Below, piece after piece: positions 6,250 to 14,527 of a stretch of DNA of 32,081 bases. A model generated the notes under the pieces. That model searched no databases and was not told the origin of the DNA. It saw only the letters and a program-made list of their open reading frames with translations. Position 1 is the stretch's first letter. Each line of letters opens with the position of its first letter. The stretch spans positions 1-32,081 of the forward strand of contig JACKNU010000015.1 of NCBI GenBank assembly GCA_024234675.1. Direction: 5' to 3'. The position numbers and the translations under genes are program-made. Origin of the DNA: Pseudomonadales bacterium. GTDB taxonomy: Bacteria; Pseudomonadota; Gammaproteobacteria; Pseudomonadales; Halieaceae.

Positions 6250-6965
6250 ACCCGCAGCAGGTGGCCGTCGTCTCCCGCGAACTGTGACAGCGGAAACCTG
6301 AACAGCCCCCCGGCGCCGCGCAGCAGTACCAGTTCGCTGCTCAGCCCGGAGTGCCACAGTTCCTGGCCGCCCGGCGCGCTGGCAAAGACCCCTGGGGTGT
6401 ACGCGGCCGCGTTGCTGCCCGGGCCGCGGGCGGATGCAAAAACCAGCAACTGCGCACCCGCCTGCCGGAGGTGACTGCCCAGGGCCTGGGAGGTGGCATA
6501 ACTGACCGGCGATTGCAGCTGCGGCTGGATTTTGAAATAGGCCCCGGCTTGCAGGTCCACGCAACGCTCCGACTCGAGTGCCACCCGGAACACCGTGTGC
6601 TGGGTCGTAATCGGGTTGGGCGGTGGCGTGGCCATGTCATACCAGAATATGAACCGGTAGTAGGCGCACTCCTGGAGGCAGGTGCGCAGTTCCAGCGACC
6701 CATAGAACAGGCTGGGTTCCAGGGTGGAGCCGAAGCGGCTACCGTGCCGCAGTGGCGGATACCGGAAGGGCGTGGACAGCAGGTAATGGAGGCCGGAATC
6801 GATGGAGCCCGGCTTGCTGTCCTCCAGCATGTGTTCCAGCAGGTCCTGCTCGACCAGATTGCCGACAATCCGGGTGGTCGCCACCTGTTCCTGGCTTTCG
6901 ACGATTCGAATCACCTCGCCGGCGAATGCGCTGAAGACCGTTACGGGAAAGCGATGCGCGGTCAA
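6240..6965 (-). CDS. RES domain toxin
   Basis: 241 residues from TTG at 6965, whose TTGA overlaps the TGA stop of the antitoxin, the usual coupling. A GTG start at 6998 would add 11 residues within the antitoxin frame. The RES family is named for conserved Arg, Glu and Ser. Visible here are HRF at the N-terminus, LRHGSRFGSTLEPSLFYGSLELRTCLQE (Arg-rich pocket followed by the Glu), and a C-terminal half with SPVSYATSQALGSHL. Known RES toxins (MbcT, ParT and relatives) consume NAD+ or ADP-ribosylate targets. The partner gene upstream supports the assignment. The sequence is divergent from the best-known subgroup, so the activity is inferred. Confidence 0.8.
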   Translation of the reverse strand: MTAHRFPVTVFSAFAGEVIRIVESQEQVATTRIVGNLVEQDLLEHMLEDSKPGSIDSGLHYLLSTPFRYPPLRHGSRFGSTLEPSLFYGSLELRTCLQECAYYRFIFWYDMATPPPNPITTQHTVFRVALESERCVDLQAGAYFKIQPQLQSPVSYATSQALGSHLRQAGAQLLVFASARGPGSNAAAYTPGVFASAPGGQELWHSGLSSELVLLRGAGGLFRFPLSQFAGDDGHLLRVAA

Positions 6966-7315
6966 CCCCTGCCCCTGATCGCATCCAGGTAATGACACAC
7001 GCGCACCAGCCCCTCCACGTCGCGAAGCTGTTCCGCGGGCACTCCTCCGGTGCCGTGGTTCGGGGTGTGCATGAAGTGGCGCATGTTGTCCTTGTCTCCC
7101 CCCATCAGCGCATACAGGGAGCGATAGATGCGGACCATCAGCAGGGCGAGCTGGCCGGACTTTGTCTGTGGGTCGATACCGTTGCGATCGATAGAGGAGC
7201 GGGTTCGCCCCACCACCTCACCGACCTCGGTGCGGTTCAGGCCGAGGTACTCACCGGCGGCATAGGCGCTCTTCGCCAGTACCTGGGATCGGTCTGCTGC
7301 GGGTGCAATTTCCAT
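6962..7315 (-). CDS. Xre/MbcA/ParS-type antitoxin (toxin-binding domain)
   Basis: 117 residues from ATG at 7315. An ATG at 7336 is possible, but the predicted -10 box is at 7343-7348, which would leave no leader. The N-terminal half contains a helix-turn-helix pattern (AGEYLGLNRTEVGEVVGRTRSSIDRNG). The C-terminal half (LLMVRIYRSLYALMGGDKDNMRHFMHTPNHGTGGVPAEQLRDVEGL) matches the DUF2384 toxin-binding domain, whose GGVPAEQL-like segment plugs the RES active site. The toxin gene follows with a 4-nt overlap. The protein probably represses its own promoter. Confidence 0.85.
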   Translation of the reverse strand: MEIAPAADRSQVLAKSAYAAGEYLGLNRTEVGEVVGRTRSSIDRNGIDPQTKSGQLALLMVRIYRSLYALMGGDKDNMRHFMHTPNHGTGGVPAEQLRDVEGLVRVCHYLDAIRGRG

Positions 7316-7332
7316 AATTCGCCCGTTGGTGT

Positions 7333-7371
7333 GCATTTGCGCATAATGGCAACATATTGACGCATTTGCAA
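7333..7371 (-). promoter_or_regulatory. Promoter and candidate operator of the RES/Xre operon
   Basis: On the minus strand, -35 TTGCAA (7366-7371), a 17-nt spacer and -10 CATTAT (7343-7348). The octamer GCATTTGC occurs twice (7333-7340 and 7362-7369), overlapping the -35 box and the start of transcription. This suits autoregulation by the Xre antitoxin. Confidence 0.6.
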
Positions 7372-7426
7372 CAGGAGCCCCCAGGTGTGGAGATCGGCAC
7401 CGGGTCAGCCTCCGCGGCTGGGAAGC

Positions 7427-9283
7427 CTAACTCCCCGCGACCCAGATCGGCGACGAGTAGGCCCGCTCCTGGATGGTATCCGGGTGGTCGCCGGCGTGCT
7501 CCCGGCCCAGGGCGATGGCGTCCAGCAGGGAGTGGCGCGCGGTGGGAATCTGCAGCACCCGGGCGTAGTAGAAGGCCGGTTGCCCGGGCACATGGTCCGG
7601 GTCGCGCCAGCGCGCCTCCAGCCGCGGTGCGCCGATGCTGTTGTCGACCTTGCCGGTCTTCAGGTTGACCGTGTTGCCCACCGCCGGCAGCCGGCCATCC
7701 GCCCCGGGCTGGCGCTCGCCCGCCCAGCTCACATCGTAGACCTGTTCCCGTTGTTCGCCGTCGGCGTCCAGCCAGCCCTTGACGATCTGGATGCGGTCGA
7801 GGTTGGCGCCCACCGGGTCCTTGTCGGCCAGCACCAGGAATTCCGGCGCGCCTTCGCGCACGGTGAGTTCGCCACCCATGGGCACGCCGCTGGCGGTGGC
7901 CTGCCGGTAGAGCGTGGCGGAGTCGACATCGGGCGCGCCGAAATCGGCGGCCCCGTAAAACTGCAGGCGGATGCGCGGGCCGGTGGTGGCGTATACCTCC
8001 CTGCGTTGCATGGCGGCCATGATGGACTCGCGGGTATTGTCCTCGGCCCAGACCGCGGCCAGGCCGGAGGCGGACATGGTCCAGCCGTCGGGGTGGGGCG
8101 TGCCGTCCTCCCAGTCCCGCTGCTTGGTCTCCGGGGTCGAGTCGGTGGCGAGCTTGCCCCAGAAATTGTCCTCCTCGGCGCTGGACACGGAGGTGTGCGC
8201 GTCGGTGGAGCCGATGACGCCGAACTGGTAAGGATTGCGGCCGTGCTCCCGCTGCAGCGCCAGGCCGCGTTTCAGGGCGGAGCGCACGTAGTCCCCGGGT
8301 GCGACAACGTATTCGGAGTAGTGCGGCGTCAGGTAAAACGGGAATTCCTCGAAGTCGGCGAACTCATCGTCGGGGGAGAGGCTGGGGTGGGTCTCCGAGT
8401 CGCCCTTGATCTGGGTGATTTCCACGATGGGTTCGAACTTCATCCGCCGGGCGATGTAGTCCGCGTCGAAGGCGGTGCCCCGCAGGCGGGTGGTATCGAA
8501 CATGAAGCCCTTGGAGACGTTGGAGTTGTGCGGAATGGCGAGAAAGTTCGCCCCGGTGGCCGCGCTGGTTTCCTCCAGCCAGGCCCACAGGTCTTCCGGG
8601 TACATGCTGTCCAGCAGGCTGAAGGGCTGGAAGGTCTGGGCCGCGCGCTTGTCGCCGTCGGTCAGCACCACCCGGTGCAGGTTGGCGGCGCCGGGCATGG
8701 AACTCCACTCCCAGCCGATGAAGGTGGTGAATTCGCCGGGCCGGTAGTACTGGTCGGCCAGCTCGGTCTGGGCGCGCCAGGTATCGATGCTGGCCTGGGG
8801 CATGGGCGGCAGCATGCCGGTGTTGTTGCCCAGGCCTGTGGCACCCGAGGCGGTGGCGCGCACGTCGCCGGGTGCCGGCAGCGCGTCGATGAAAATATCC
8901 ATGGCGGTGTGATTGTCCAGCGCCCGGTTCAGGTACCAGGCCGCGAAGCGCGCCTTGAGGCTGTCCCACAAACCCAGCCCGGTGGTGTCCACGCCCTGCT
9001 GGTGGATGGTGCGGATGACGCCCAGGTATTCGGCGTGGTCGGAGACCACCAGGAAGTCCAGCGGCGTGCCGATCTGTATCCGCGCCCGGTGATAGGGGTG
9101 GATGACCGGCTCGCCCATGGCGTATCGGTAGGCGGTGTTGGGGTCCGCAGTGTAATTGTTGTTCATGTAGGCATCGGGCGAGTAGCTGGTATGCAGGTGG
9201 GTGTCGCCCCACAGCAGTTGCTTGTCGGCGGGCCAGGCGCACAGGGGCAGTGCCAGGGCGGCGGCGAGGGTGAGCAGGCGCAT
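7427..9283 (-). CDS. DUF3604 family exported protein (PHP-like metal hydrolase fold)
   Basis: 618 residues from ATG at 9283, with AAGGA 9 nt upstream. A signal peptide (MRLLTLAAALALPLCAWPA) precedes LLWGDTHLHTSYSPDAY, with the HxH pair at His29/His31, and FLVVSDHAEYLG with Asp82-His83. Both resemble metal-binding motifs of the PHP superfamily, and later GSTDAHTS adds another. Length and motifs fit DUF3604 proteins, commonly annotated as hypothetical periplasmic proteins. The substrate is unknown. It is the last gene of the ligase-thiolase operon, 38 nt after the second thiolase, so it probably serves the same pathway on the periplasmic side. Confidence 0.8.
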   Translation of the reverse strand: MRLLTLAAALALPLCAWPADKQLLWGDTHLHTSYSPDAYMNNNYTADPNTAYRYAMGEPVIHPYHRARIQIGTPLDFLVVSDHAEYLGVIRTIHQQGVDTTGLGLWDSLKARFAAWYLNRALDNHTAMDIFIDALPAPGDVRATASGATGLGNNTGMLPPMPQASIDTWRAQTELADQYYRPGEFTTFIGWEWSSMPGAANLHRVVLTDGDKRAAQTFQPFSLLDSMYPEDLWAWLEETSAATGANFLAIPHNSNVSKGFMFDTTRLRGTAFDADYIARRMKFEPIVEITQIKGDSETHPSLSPDDEFADFEEFPFYLTPHYSEYVVAPGDYVRSALKRGLALQREHGRNPYQFGVIGSTDAHTSVSSAEEDNFWGKLATDSTPETKQRDWEDGTPHPDGWTMSASGLAAVWAEDNTRESIMAAMQRREVYATTGPRIRLQFYGAADFGAPDVDSATLYRQATASGVPMGGELTVREGAPEFLVLADKDPVGANLDRIQIVKGWLDADGEQREQVYDVSWAGERQPGADGRLPAVGNTVNLKTGKVDNSIGAPRLEARWRDPDHVPGQPAFYYARVLQIPTARHSLLDAIALGREHAGDHPDTIQERAYSSPIWVAGS

Positions 9284-9321
9284 CAGGGTGTCCTTTGAGT
9301 TATTGTCAGCGGCAGGCTGCT

Positions 9322-10524
9322 TTATACCATTTCCAGCAGCAGGGCGCTGCCCGCCCCGGCGGCGCCGCTGGCGGCGACGATACCGCGGCGCAGGCCGCGG
9401 CGCTGCAGTTCGTCCAGCAGGGTGCCGGTCATGATGGCGCCGGTGGCGCCCATCGGGTGCCCCAGGGCGATGACGCCGCCGTTGACGTTGAGTTTGTCGT
9501 TGGGGATGCCCAGGTCCTGTTGGCACTTGATCGCCGTCGCGGCGAAGGCCTCATGCAGTTCGAACAGGTCCACGTCCGCGGCGCTCAGGTTTTGCCGCGC
9601 CATCAGTTTGCGGGTGGCCGCCACGCAGCCGCTGAGTACCTGCAGGGGGTCGTCGCTGGCGGTGGCCGCGTCGACGATGCGCGCCCGGGGCGCGGCGTCG
9701 ATGCGCCGCCCCAGCGCCTCGTTGCCAAGCAGCAATAGCGCCGCGGCATCGGCCATGGCCGGTGAGTTGCCGGCGGTGTGTACGTGATCGATGGCCTTCA
9801 GTTCGGGGTACTCTGCCAGTTGGAACGCATCCACCCCCTTGCTGCCCAGATCCGCAAAGGCCGGCGGCAGCGCGGCCAGGGATTCGGCGGTGGCATTGGC
9901 GCGGATACATTCGTCCTCGGTCACCGTGATGCCTTTCACCGGGTTGGGCACCGCTACGATGGAGCTGAAGTAGCCGTTGCGGCGGGCATGGTCTGCCCGT
10001 TGCTGGGATAGCAGGGCGACGGCGTCCGCCTGCTCCCGGCTCACCCCGCACAGGGTGGCGATCAGGTCGGCGCCGCTGCCCATCATCAGCATCCGGCACT
10101 GGGCGGCGAAGGCCGGGTCGACGAACACTGACGCCTGGTCGGCGAGCATGGGTACCCGTGACATCATCTCCACGCCTCCGGCCACCAGCGTCTGTTCCTG
10201 GCCGGCGGTGATCTTCAGGGCGGCAATGCTGATGGCGTCGACGCTGGACGAGCAGAACCGGTTGACGGTCATGCCGCCGATGCTGGAGGGCCAGCCGGCA
10301 TAGAGGGTCGAGGTCTTGGCGATGTTGCCCGCCTGTTCGCCGTGCTGGGTGACGCAACCCAGCAGCACATCCCCCACCAGGGCCGGATCCAGGCCGGTGT
10401 GCTGCTCCAGGTGCCGGTACAGGCACTTGAGCAGGTCGTGGGGCAGCAGGTCGTGCAGGCCGCCATCCGACCTGGCCTTGCCGCGAGGGGTGCGGATCGC
10501 GTCGTAGATGAATACCGGATGCAT
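9322..10524 (-). CDS. Thiolase family protein (acetyl-CoA C-acyltransferase-like) with Cys to Ser change
   Basis: 400 residues, the normal length for a degradative thiolase, and it starts IYDAIRTPRGK as this family does. The nucleophile is Cys91 in VNRFCSSSVDA, with His324 in FELHEAFAAT and His356 in IALGHPMGATG. The C-terminal motif, usually CxGGGxG carrying the second catalytic Cys, reads AASGAAGAG, with Ser386 at the Cys position (codon AGC). Thiolytic activity may be reduced or altered, or the enzyme may act with the intact SCP-x-type thiolase encoded just upstream. Its ATG overlaps that gene's stop by 1 nt (TGATG), so the two are translationally coupled. It presumably acts in cytoplasmic beta-oxidation-type cleavage. 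Confidence 0.85.
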   Translation of the reverse strand: MHPVFIYDAIRTPRGKARSDGGLHDLLPHDLLKCLYRHLEQHTGLDPALVGDVLLGCVTQHGEQAGNIAKTSTLYAGWPSSIGGMTVNRFCSSSVDAISIAALKITAGQEQTLVAGGVEMMSRVPMLADQASVFVDPAFAAQCRMLMMGSGADLIATLCGVSREQADAVALLSQQRADHARRNGYFSSIVAVPNPVKGITVTEDECIRANATAESLAALPPAFADLGSKGVDAFQLAEYPELKAIDHVHTAGNSPAMADAAALLLLGNEALGRRIDAAPRARIVDAATASDDPLQVLSGCVAATRKLMARQNLSAADVDLFELHEAFAATAIKCQQDLGIPNDKLNVNGGVIALGHPMGATGAIMTGTLLDELQRRGLRRGIVAASGAAGAGSALLLEMV

Positions 10525-11762
10525 CAGCCCACTCCCACCACGAAACTGGCGCAGGTGGTCGTGCTGCCGCCCACGTTGAAAGTCAGCATGTTTTCCGCTT
10601 TCGGCAACTGGTAGGCGCCGGCGCGGCCGCTGACCTGGCGGGCGCAGTCCAGCACCATGCGTACCCCGGTGGCGCCCACCGGGTGGCCCAGGCCGATCAG
10701 GCCGCCGCTGGGATTGATGGGGAAATCGCCATCGCGGGTAATACGCCCTTCCTCCACGGCTTTCCAGCTCTCCCCGGGAGCGGTGAGGCCGCTGTGGTCT
10801 ATGGCCATGTACTCGGTGACGGAAAAACAGTCGTGGGTTTCCAGGCCGTCCAGGTCGGTGACGTGTCGGAAGCCGGCCCGCAGGATGGCCTCCACCATGG
10901 TTTTGTTGGCATGGGGGAAGACCAGCCGATCATTGGCGCTGAGCGCCAGCTTCCGCTCCAGCAGCAGTGGTGCCGAGCGGTGTCCCCAGCCCTTGATGCG
11001 CGGGATATCCGCCAGCTTGATACCCAGCCGGGCAGCGTGTTGGCGCGCCTTGTCCTCGCTGGCGAGAATGACGCAGGCGGCGCCATCCGTGATCTGGCCG
11101 CAGTCCTGCTTGCGCACGCAGCCCTCGATCACGGGATTGCGTTCATCATCGCAGCTGAAGGCGCCCTCGGGAAATTCCCAGGCCCGGGTCTGGGCCCGGG
11201 GATTGCGTTTGGCATTGCCGAAGTTGATTTGCGCGATGGCATTCAGGTGGTCGCTGTTGACGCCGTAGCGCTGGTCATACTCCCGGGTAATGCGATCGAA
11301 CAGGAAAGGCCAGGGGAAGTCGCAATCGGTGGCCTCCCGGCCCTGCCAGGCGGCGCTGCCCAGGTACTCCGCGCCGGTCTTGCCGTTGACGTTGCGCATC
11401 AGCTCCAGGCCGAGCACACAGGCTGTGTCGTAGTGCCCCGCCTCGATGTCGCGCATGGCGGACAGGACGGCGATGGAGCCCGAGGCGCAGGCCGCCTCGT
11501 GGCGCGAGGTCGGCAGCATGGCCAACTCCGGGAATACGTGGCCGAAAAAGCCGCCGATAAGGCCCTGGCCGGCGAACAGTTCGGCCACGAAGTTGCCGAC
11601 ATGGCCCACCTCGATTTCCCCCGGCTCGATATCCGCGTTAACCACCGCCTCGCGCAGCGTCTCGGCGAACATGTCGTACAGGCCCAGGCCCTCGCGCGCC
11701 CAGTTGCGGGCGAAGTCGGTCTGGCTGCCGCCCAGGATGTAGATGTCTGCTGATGGTTTCAT
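10524..11762 (-). CDS. SCP-x/SCP2-type thiolase (acetyl-CoA acetyltransferase family)
   Basis: 412 residues. The SCP-x thiolase signature is complete: nucleophile Cys92 in HEAACASGS, the HDCF motif with His310 and Cys312 in LETHDCFSVTEYMA, and His360 in IGLGHPVGATG. The C-terminus has the usual NVGGSTTTCASFVV. Family members cleave branched or ring-derived 3-ketoacyl-CoAs, including sterol side chains, although many bacterial ones have unknown substrates. The ATG overlaps the stop of the upstream CoA ligase by 4 nt (ATGA), and its own stop touches the next thiolase start. This arrangement suggests all three act in one pathway. Confidence 0.9.
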   Translation of the reverse strand: MKPSADIYILGGSQTDFARNWAREGLGLYDMFAETLREAVVNADIEPGEIEVGHVGNFVAELFAGQGLIGGFFGHVFPELAMLPTSRHEAACASGSIAVLSAMRDIEAGHYDTACVLGLELMRNVNGKTGAEYLGSAAWQGREATDCDFPWPFLFDRITREYDQRYGVNSDHLNAIAQINFGNAKRNPRAQTRAWEFPEGAFSCDDERNPVIEGCVRKQDCGQITDGAACVILASEDKARQHAARLGIKLADIPRIKGWGHRSAPLLLERKLALSANDRLVFPHANKTMVEAILRAGFRHVTDLDGLETHDCFSVTEYMAIDHSGLTAPGESWKAVEEGRITRDGDFPINPSGGLIGLGHPVGATGVRMVLDCARQVSGRAGAYQLPKAENMLTFNVGGSTTTCASFVVGVG

Positions 11763-13396
11763 TGGTCCTGTTCCTCGTGCCGGGCGTTGACGGTTTCCTG
11801 CAGGGCAAAGCGCTGTACCTTGCCCAGGGGGTTGCGGGGCAGTTGCTCGAACACAGCGATGCGTTCGGGCAGTTTGAACCTGGCGAAGCCCAGTTCCAGC
11901 AGGTAGGCCTGCAGGGCCTCCAGGGTGGGGGCGGTGCCGCCCGCGGGCAGCACCAGGCAGGCGCAGATTTTTTCCCCCAGGCGCTCGTCCGCATAGGCGC
12001 AGACGGCGGCCTCGACCACATCCGGGTGCTGTTCCAGCGCCACGTCGATTTCCGCCGGGGAGATCTTCATGCCGCCGCGGTTGATAATGTCCTTGCAGCG
12101 CCCCACGATGCGGTAGTAATTACCGCCCTCGCCGCAGAGTTCCACCAGGTCGCCGGTGCGGAAGAAACCGTCCTCGCTGAATACCTCACTGTTGTCGTAA
12201 TCCAGGTAGCCGTCGAACACCGTGGCGCCGCTGATCAGCAGCTCGCCGCGCTCGCCGACCCCGGTTACCTCTGCCCCGGTATCCGGGTCCGCGACCCTGG
12301 TGGCGATGCTCGCCCCGGCGGCCGGGCGCCGGAACATGGCCGCGCGCACCTCCGGCTCGGGGGCGGTCTCGGGGGTGGCGAACAGGCTGATGCCCTCGTT
12401 GGAGCCGTAGAAATTGACCACTTCCACACCGTATTCCCGGCTGAAAGTGTCGATCATCCAGGGCGCCAGGGGCGCGGAGCCGGAACCGACGCTGCGCAGC
12501 GCCGAGAAGTCGAACTGCCGCCACATGTCCGGTGACTTGGCCAACTGGTTCAGCAGCGCGGGCGGGGCAATGGTAAAGGTGATGTGCTCGTCCTGCATCT
12601 GGCGCAGGAACAGGGCCGGGTCCAGGGGATGGTGCAGCACGATGGCGCAGCCCAGCAGGGCCGAGGGAAACAGGAATCCGCCCAGGGCGGCCATGTTCAC
12701 CAGCGGAAACGGGTTCAGCAGTACGTCCCCGGGAGTATAGCTGCCCGCTGCCATGGAATAGCGCCCGGTGGCCAGCCACATATTGTGGGAGCGGGGCACG
12801 CCCTTGGGGGTGCCGGTGGTGCCCGAGGTCCAGCACACGCTCAGCACCGCATTGGCGTCCTCCGGGCCGCGGCGGCAGCGCCGGCTGCCGGGACGGATGT
12901 CCAGTTGCAACTCGCTGCCGAAGGCCACCACCCGCAGCCCCGGCAGGGCCGCGCGCGCCTGTTCCGCCAGGCGGGTGTCGCGCAGGCACTCCATGCTGAT
13001 GACGGTACCGGCCCCCAGCGCCGTCGCCATCATCTGCAATTCGTGACTGCTGTACTGCACCGGTATGGGCGAGACGATGGCGCCCAGTTTGCTGGCCGCG
13101 TAGTAGATGGCCGGCAGTTCCACCACATTGGGCAGCTGCACGAGCAGCGGGTCGCCGGCCTGCACACCCAGCTCCTGCAAAGCGACAGCCAGGGCCTCGC
13201 TGGCCCGGTCCAGCTCCTCCCAACTGAGGGACAGCGGTGCATCGCCGGTCAGTTCGGCGCGGTTGGGCTGGTCTTTCAGGGCCAGCTCTGCGGGGCGCTC
13301 CCGGGCATGTTTCGCCAGTAGTCCATGCAGGGTCTCGGTGCCCCAGCTGCCGGCTCTGGTCAGGTCCTGAATTCGCTGTTCACTGGAGGTAATCAT
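11759..13396 (-). CDS. Acyl-CoA synthetase (AMP-forming, class I adenylate-forming)
   Basis: 545 residues from ATG at 13396, with AGGTGA 6 nt upstream. An in-frame extension to 13606 would cross the divergent gene's start and is rejected. Core motifs are all present: phosphate loop TSGTTGTPKG (about 190-199), FYGSNEG (about 329-335), FRTGDL (about 412-417), the hinge GRCKDIINRGGMKISPAEID (about 432-451) and the C-terminal PRNPLGKVQ with the catalytic Lys526. It activates a carboxylic acid to its CoA thioester in the cytoplasm. FadD3-like, cyclohexanecarboxylate-type and medium-chain ligases are all possible. It is the first gene of an operon that continues into two thiolases and the DUF3604 gene. 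Confidence 0.9.
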   Translation of the reverse strand: MITSSEQRIQDLTRAGSWGTETLHGLLAKHARERPAELALKDQPNRAELTGDAPLSLSWEELDRASEALAVALQELGVQAGDPLLVQLPNVVELPAIYYAASKLGAIVSPIPVQYSSHELQMMATALGAGTVISMECLRDTRLAEQARAALPGLRVVAFGSELQLDIRPGSRRCRRGPEDANAVLSVCWTSGTTGTPKGVPRSHNMWLATGRYSMAAGSYTPGDVLLNPFPLVNMAALGGFLFPSALLGCAIVLHHPLDPALFLRQMQDEHITFTIAPPALLNQLAKSPDMWRQFDFSALRSVGSGSAPLAPWMIDTFSREYGVEVVNFYGSNEGISLFATPETAPEPEVRAAMFRRPAAGASIATRVADPDTGAEVTGVGERGELLISGATVFDGYLDYDNSEVFSEDGFFRTGDLVELCGEGGNYYRIVGRCKDIINRGGMKISPAEIDVALEQHPDVVEAAVCAYADERLGEKICACLVLPAGGTAPTLEALQAYLLELGFARFKLPERIAVFEQLPRNPLGKVQRFALQETVNARHEEQDQ

Positions 13397-13415
13397 TTTT
13401 TCACCTGTCGGGCGG

Positions 13416-13446
13416 TTGACGCCGCCTGTGCGATTGTCGATATTAT
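13416..13446 (+). promoter_or_regulatory. Possible promoter of the LLM oxidoreductase gene
   Basis: TTGACG (13416-13421) and TATTAT (13441-13446) with a long 19-nt spacer. If used, the inverted repeat at 13469-13487 lies just downstream of the start site. Confidence 0.3.
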
Positions 13447-13466
13447 AGCTTTTATAAAAAGACTGA

Positions 13467-13495
13467 ATAGTAGGCTTCCAGCCTGCTGCTGACAA
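13467..13495 (-). promoter_or_regulatory. Promoter of the CoA-ligase operon with inverted-repeat operator
   Basis: On the minus strand, -35 TTGTCA (13490-13495), a 17-nt spacer and -10 TACTAT (13467-13472). An inverted repeat AGTAGGCT-TCC-AGCCTGCT (13469-13487, 7 of 8 arm positions paired) fills the spacer and overlaps the -10 box. That position suits a repressor. The same stretch is in the leader of the divergent LLM gene. Confidence 0.6.
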
Positions 13496-13505
13496 GTATA
13501 GTGAG

Positions 13506-14486
13506 GTGAAGCCGGTGCAACTGAGTGTAGTAACCCCCCTGTGGCAGGACCGGCCCGCGGCCGAAAACCTCGAGGTGGCGATGAATGCCGACCGGCTCGG
13601 TTTCAAGGAGCTGTGGATAGGCGAGATGGCTACCTATGACGCCTTCGCCTTTGCCACCGCGGCGGGCCTGGCCACCGATAATATCGGTTTCAGTATAGGT
13701 CCGCTGGCGGTGTCGGTGCGCACCCCCATGACCATGGCCATGGGGACGGCCTCGGTCGCCGCCCTCACCGGGCGCCCGGTGGGCCTGGCCCTGGGCGCGT
13801 CCAGCAACGTGGTCGTGGAGGAGTGGCACGGCCGGGCGCGGGCGCGCACCGCCCTGCATCTGGAGGAGGCCGCGCAGATCGTGCGCGGCCTGCTGGCGGG
13901 GGACAAGGTGGATTTCTGCGGTGAACTGGCCAGTTGCCGGGGCTACCGGCTGCGGCTGGATGCGGTGCCCGGCCCGCTCACCATAGCCGCTTTCGGGCCC
14001 GCGGCAGTGCGGGTAGCCGGCCGCCGGGCGGACCGCATGCTGTTGAATATGGTGACTCCCGAAAGCCTGGGCAGGCTGCACAAGCAGGTGGCGGCCTCGG
14101 CTGCCGAGGCCGGCCGGCCCGCGCCGAAGGTGGCGGTCTGGCTGAGCTGCGCCGTGGATCCGCAGCCGGAGACCATGCAGCAGCTGCTGCGGGCCATCGT
14201 GGGCTACCTGGCCGCGCCGGGTTACGCCCAGATGATCAGCGAGGCGGGCTTTGCCGAGCTGGTGGATTACGCGCGCAGCAGGCCGCACCCGAAAGAGTTA
14301 CTGGCGCGCATGCCCGCCGAACTGATGTCGGCCATCGGCCTGGTGGGCTCCGAGTCGGCGATCGCCGAGCGGCTGGAGCATTACCGCGCCGCCGGCGCCG
14401 ATGAGATCTGCCTGGTGCCGGCGACCGCAGGTGACCCCGCCGGCAGCAGGACGCTGGCGCTTATGGGCGGGTATCCGGGGGGCTGA
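13506..14486 (+). CDS. LLM class flavin-dependent oxidoreductase
   Basis: 326 residues from GTG at 13506. The start VQLSVVTPLWQDRPAAENLEVAMNADRLGFKELWIGEM is the first beta-alpha unit of the luciferase-like monooxygenase barrel. It continues with IGFSIGPLAVSVRTPMTMAMGTASVAALTGRPVGLALGAS, typical of F420- or FMN-dependent members, and a C-terminal GSESAIAERLEHYRAAGADEICLVP. Such enzymes oxidise or reduce a substrate with FMNH2 or reduced F420, and the cofactor cannot be told from sequence. It is transcribed divergently from the CoA-ligase operon, sharing one regulatory gap, and converges on the esterase gene 41 nt away. Confidence 0.85.
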   Translation: MKPVQLSVVTPLWQDRPAAENLEVAMNADRLGFKELWIGEMATYDAFAFATAAGLATDNIGFSIGPLAVSVRTPMTMAMGTASVAALTGRPVGLALGASSNVVVEEWHGRARARTALHLEEAAQIVRGLLAGDKVDFCGELASCRGYRLRLDAVPGPLTIAAFGPAAVRVAGRRADRMLLNMVTPESLGRLHKQVAASAAEAGRPAPKVAVWLSCAVDPQPETMQQLLRAIVGYLAAPGYAQMISEAGFAELVDYARSRPHPKELLARMPAELMSAIGLVGSESAIAERLEHYRAAGADEICLVPATAGDPAGSRTLALMGGYPGG

Positions 14487-14527
14487 ACTCGCCGCCGGTC
14501 GGCGCAAAGCCGGGCTCCCTGCCGCGT

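Noticed and set aside
7385..9298. Long plus-strand open frame (637 codons) opposite the DUF3604 gene
   Set aside because: It is the complement of a well-supported gene in GC-rich DNA. Its translation is low-complexity Gly/Ala/Val-rich and has no start signals or family motifs.
13397..13606. N-terminal extension of the CoA ligase
   Set aside because: It would overlap the divergent LLM gene start and the promoter region. The ATG at 13396 has a good ribosome binding site.
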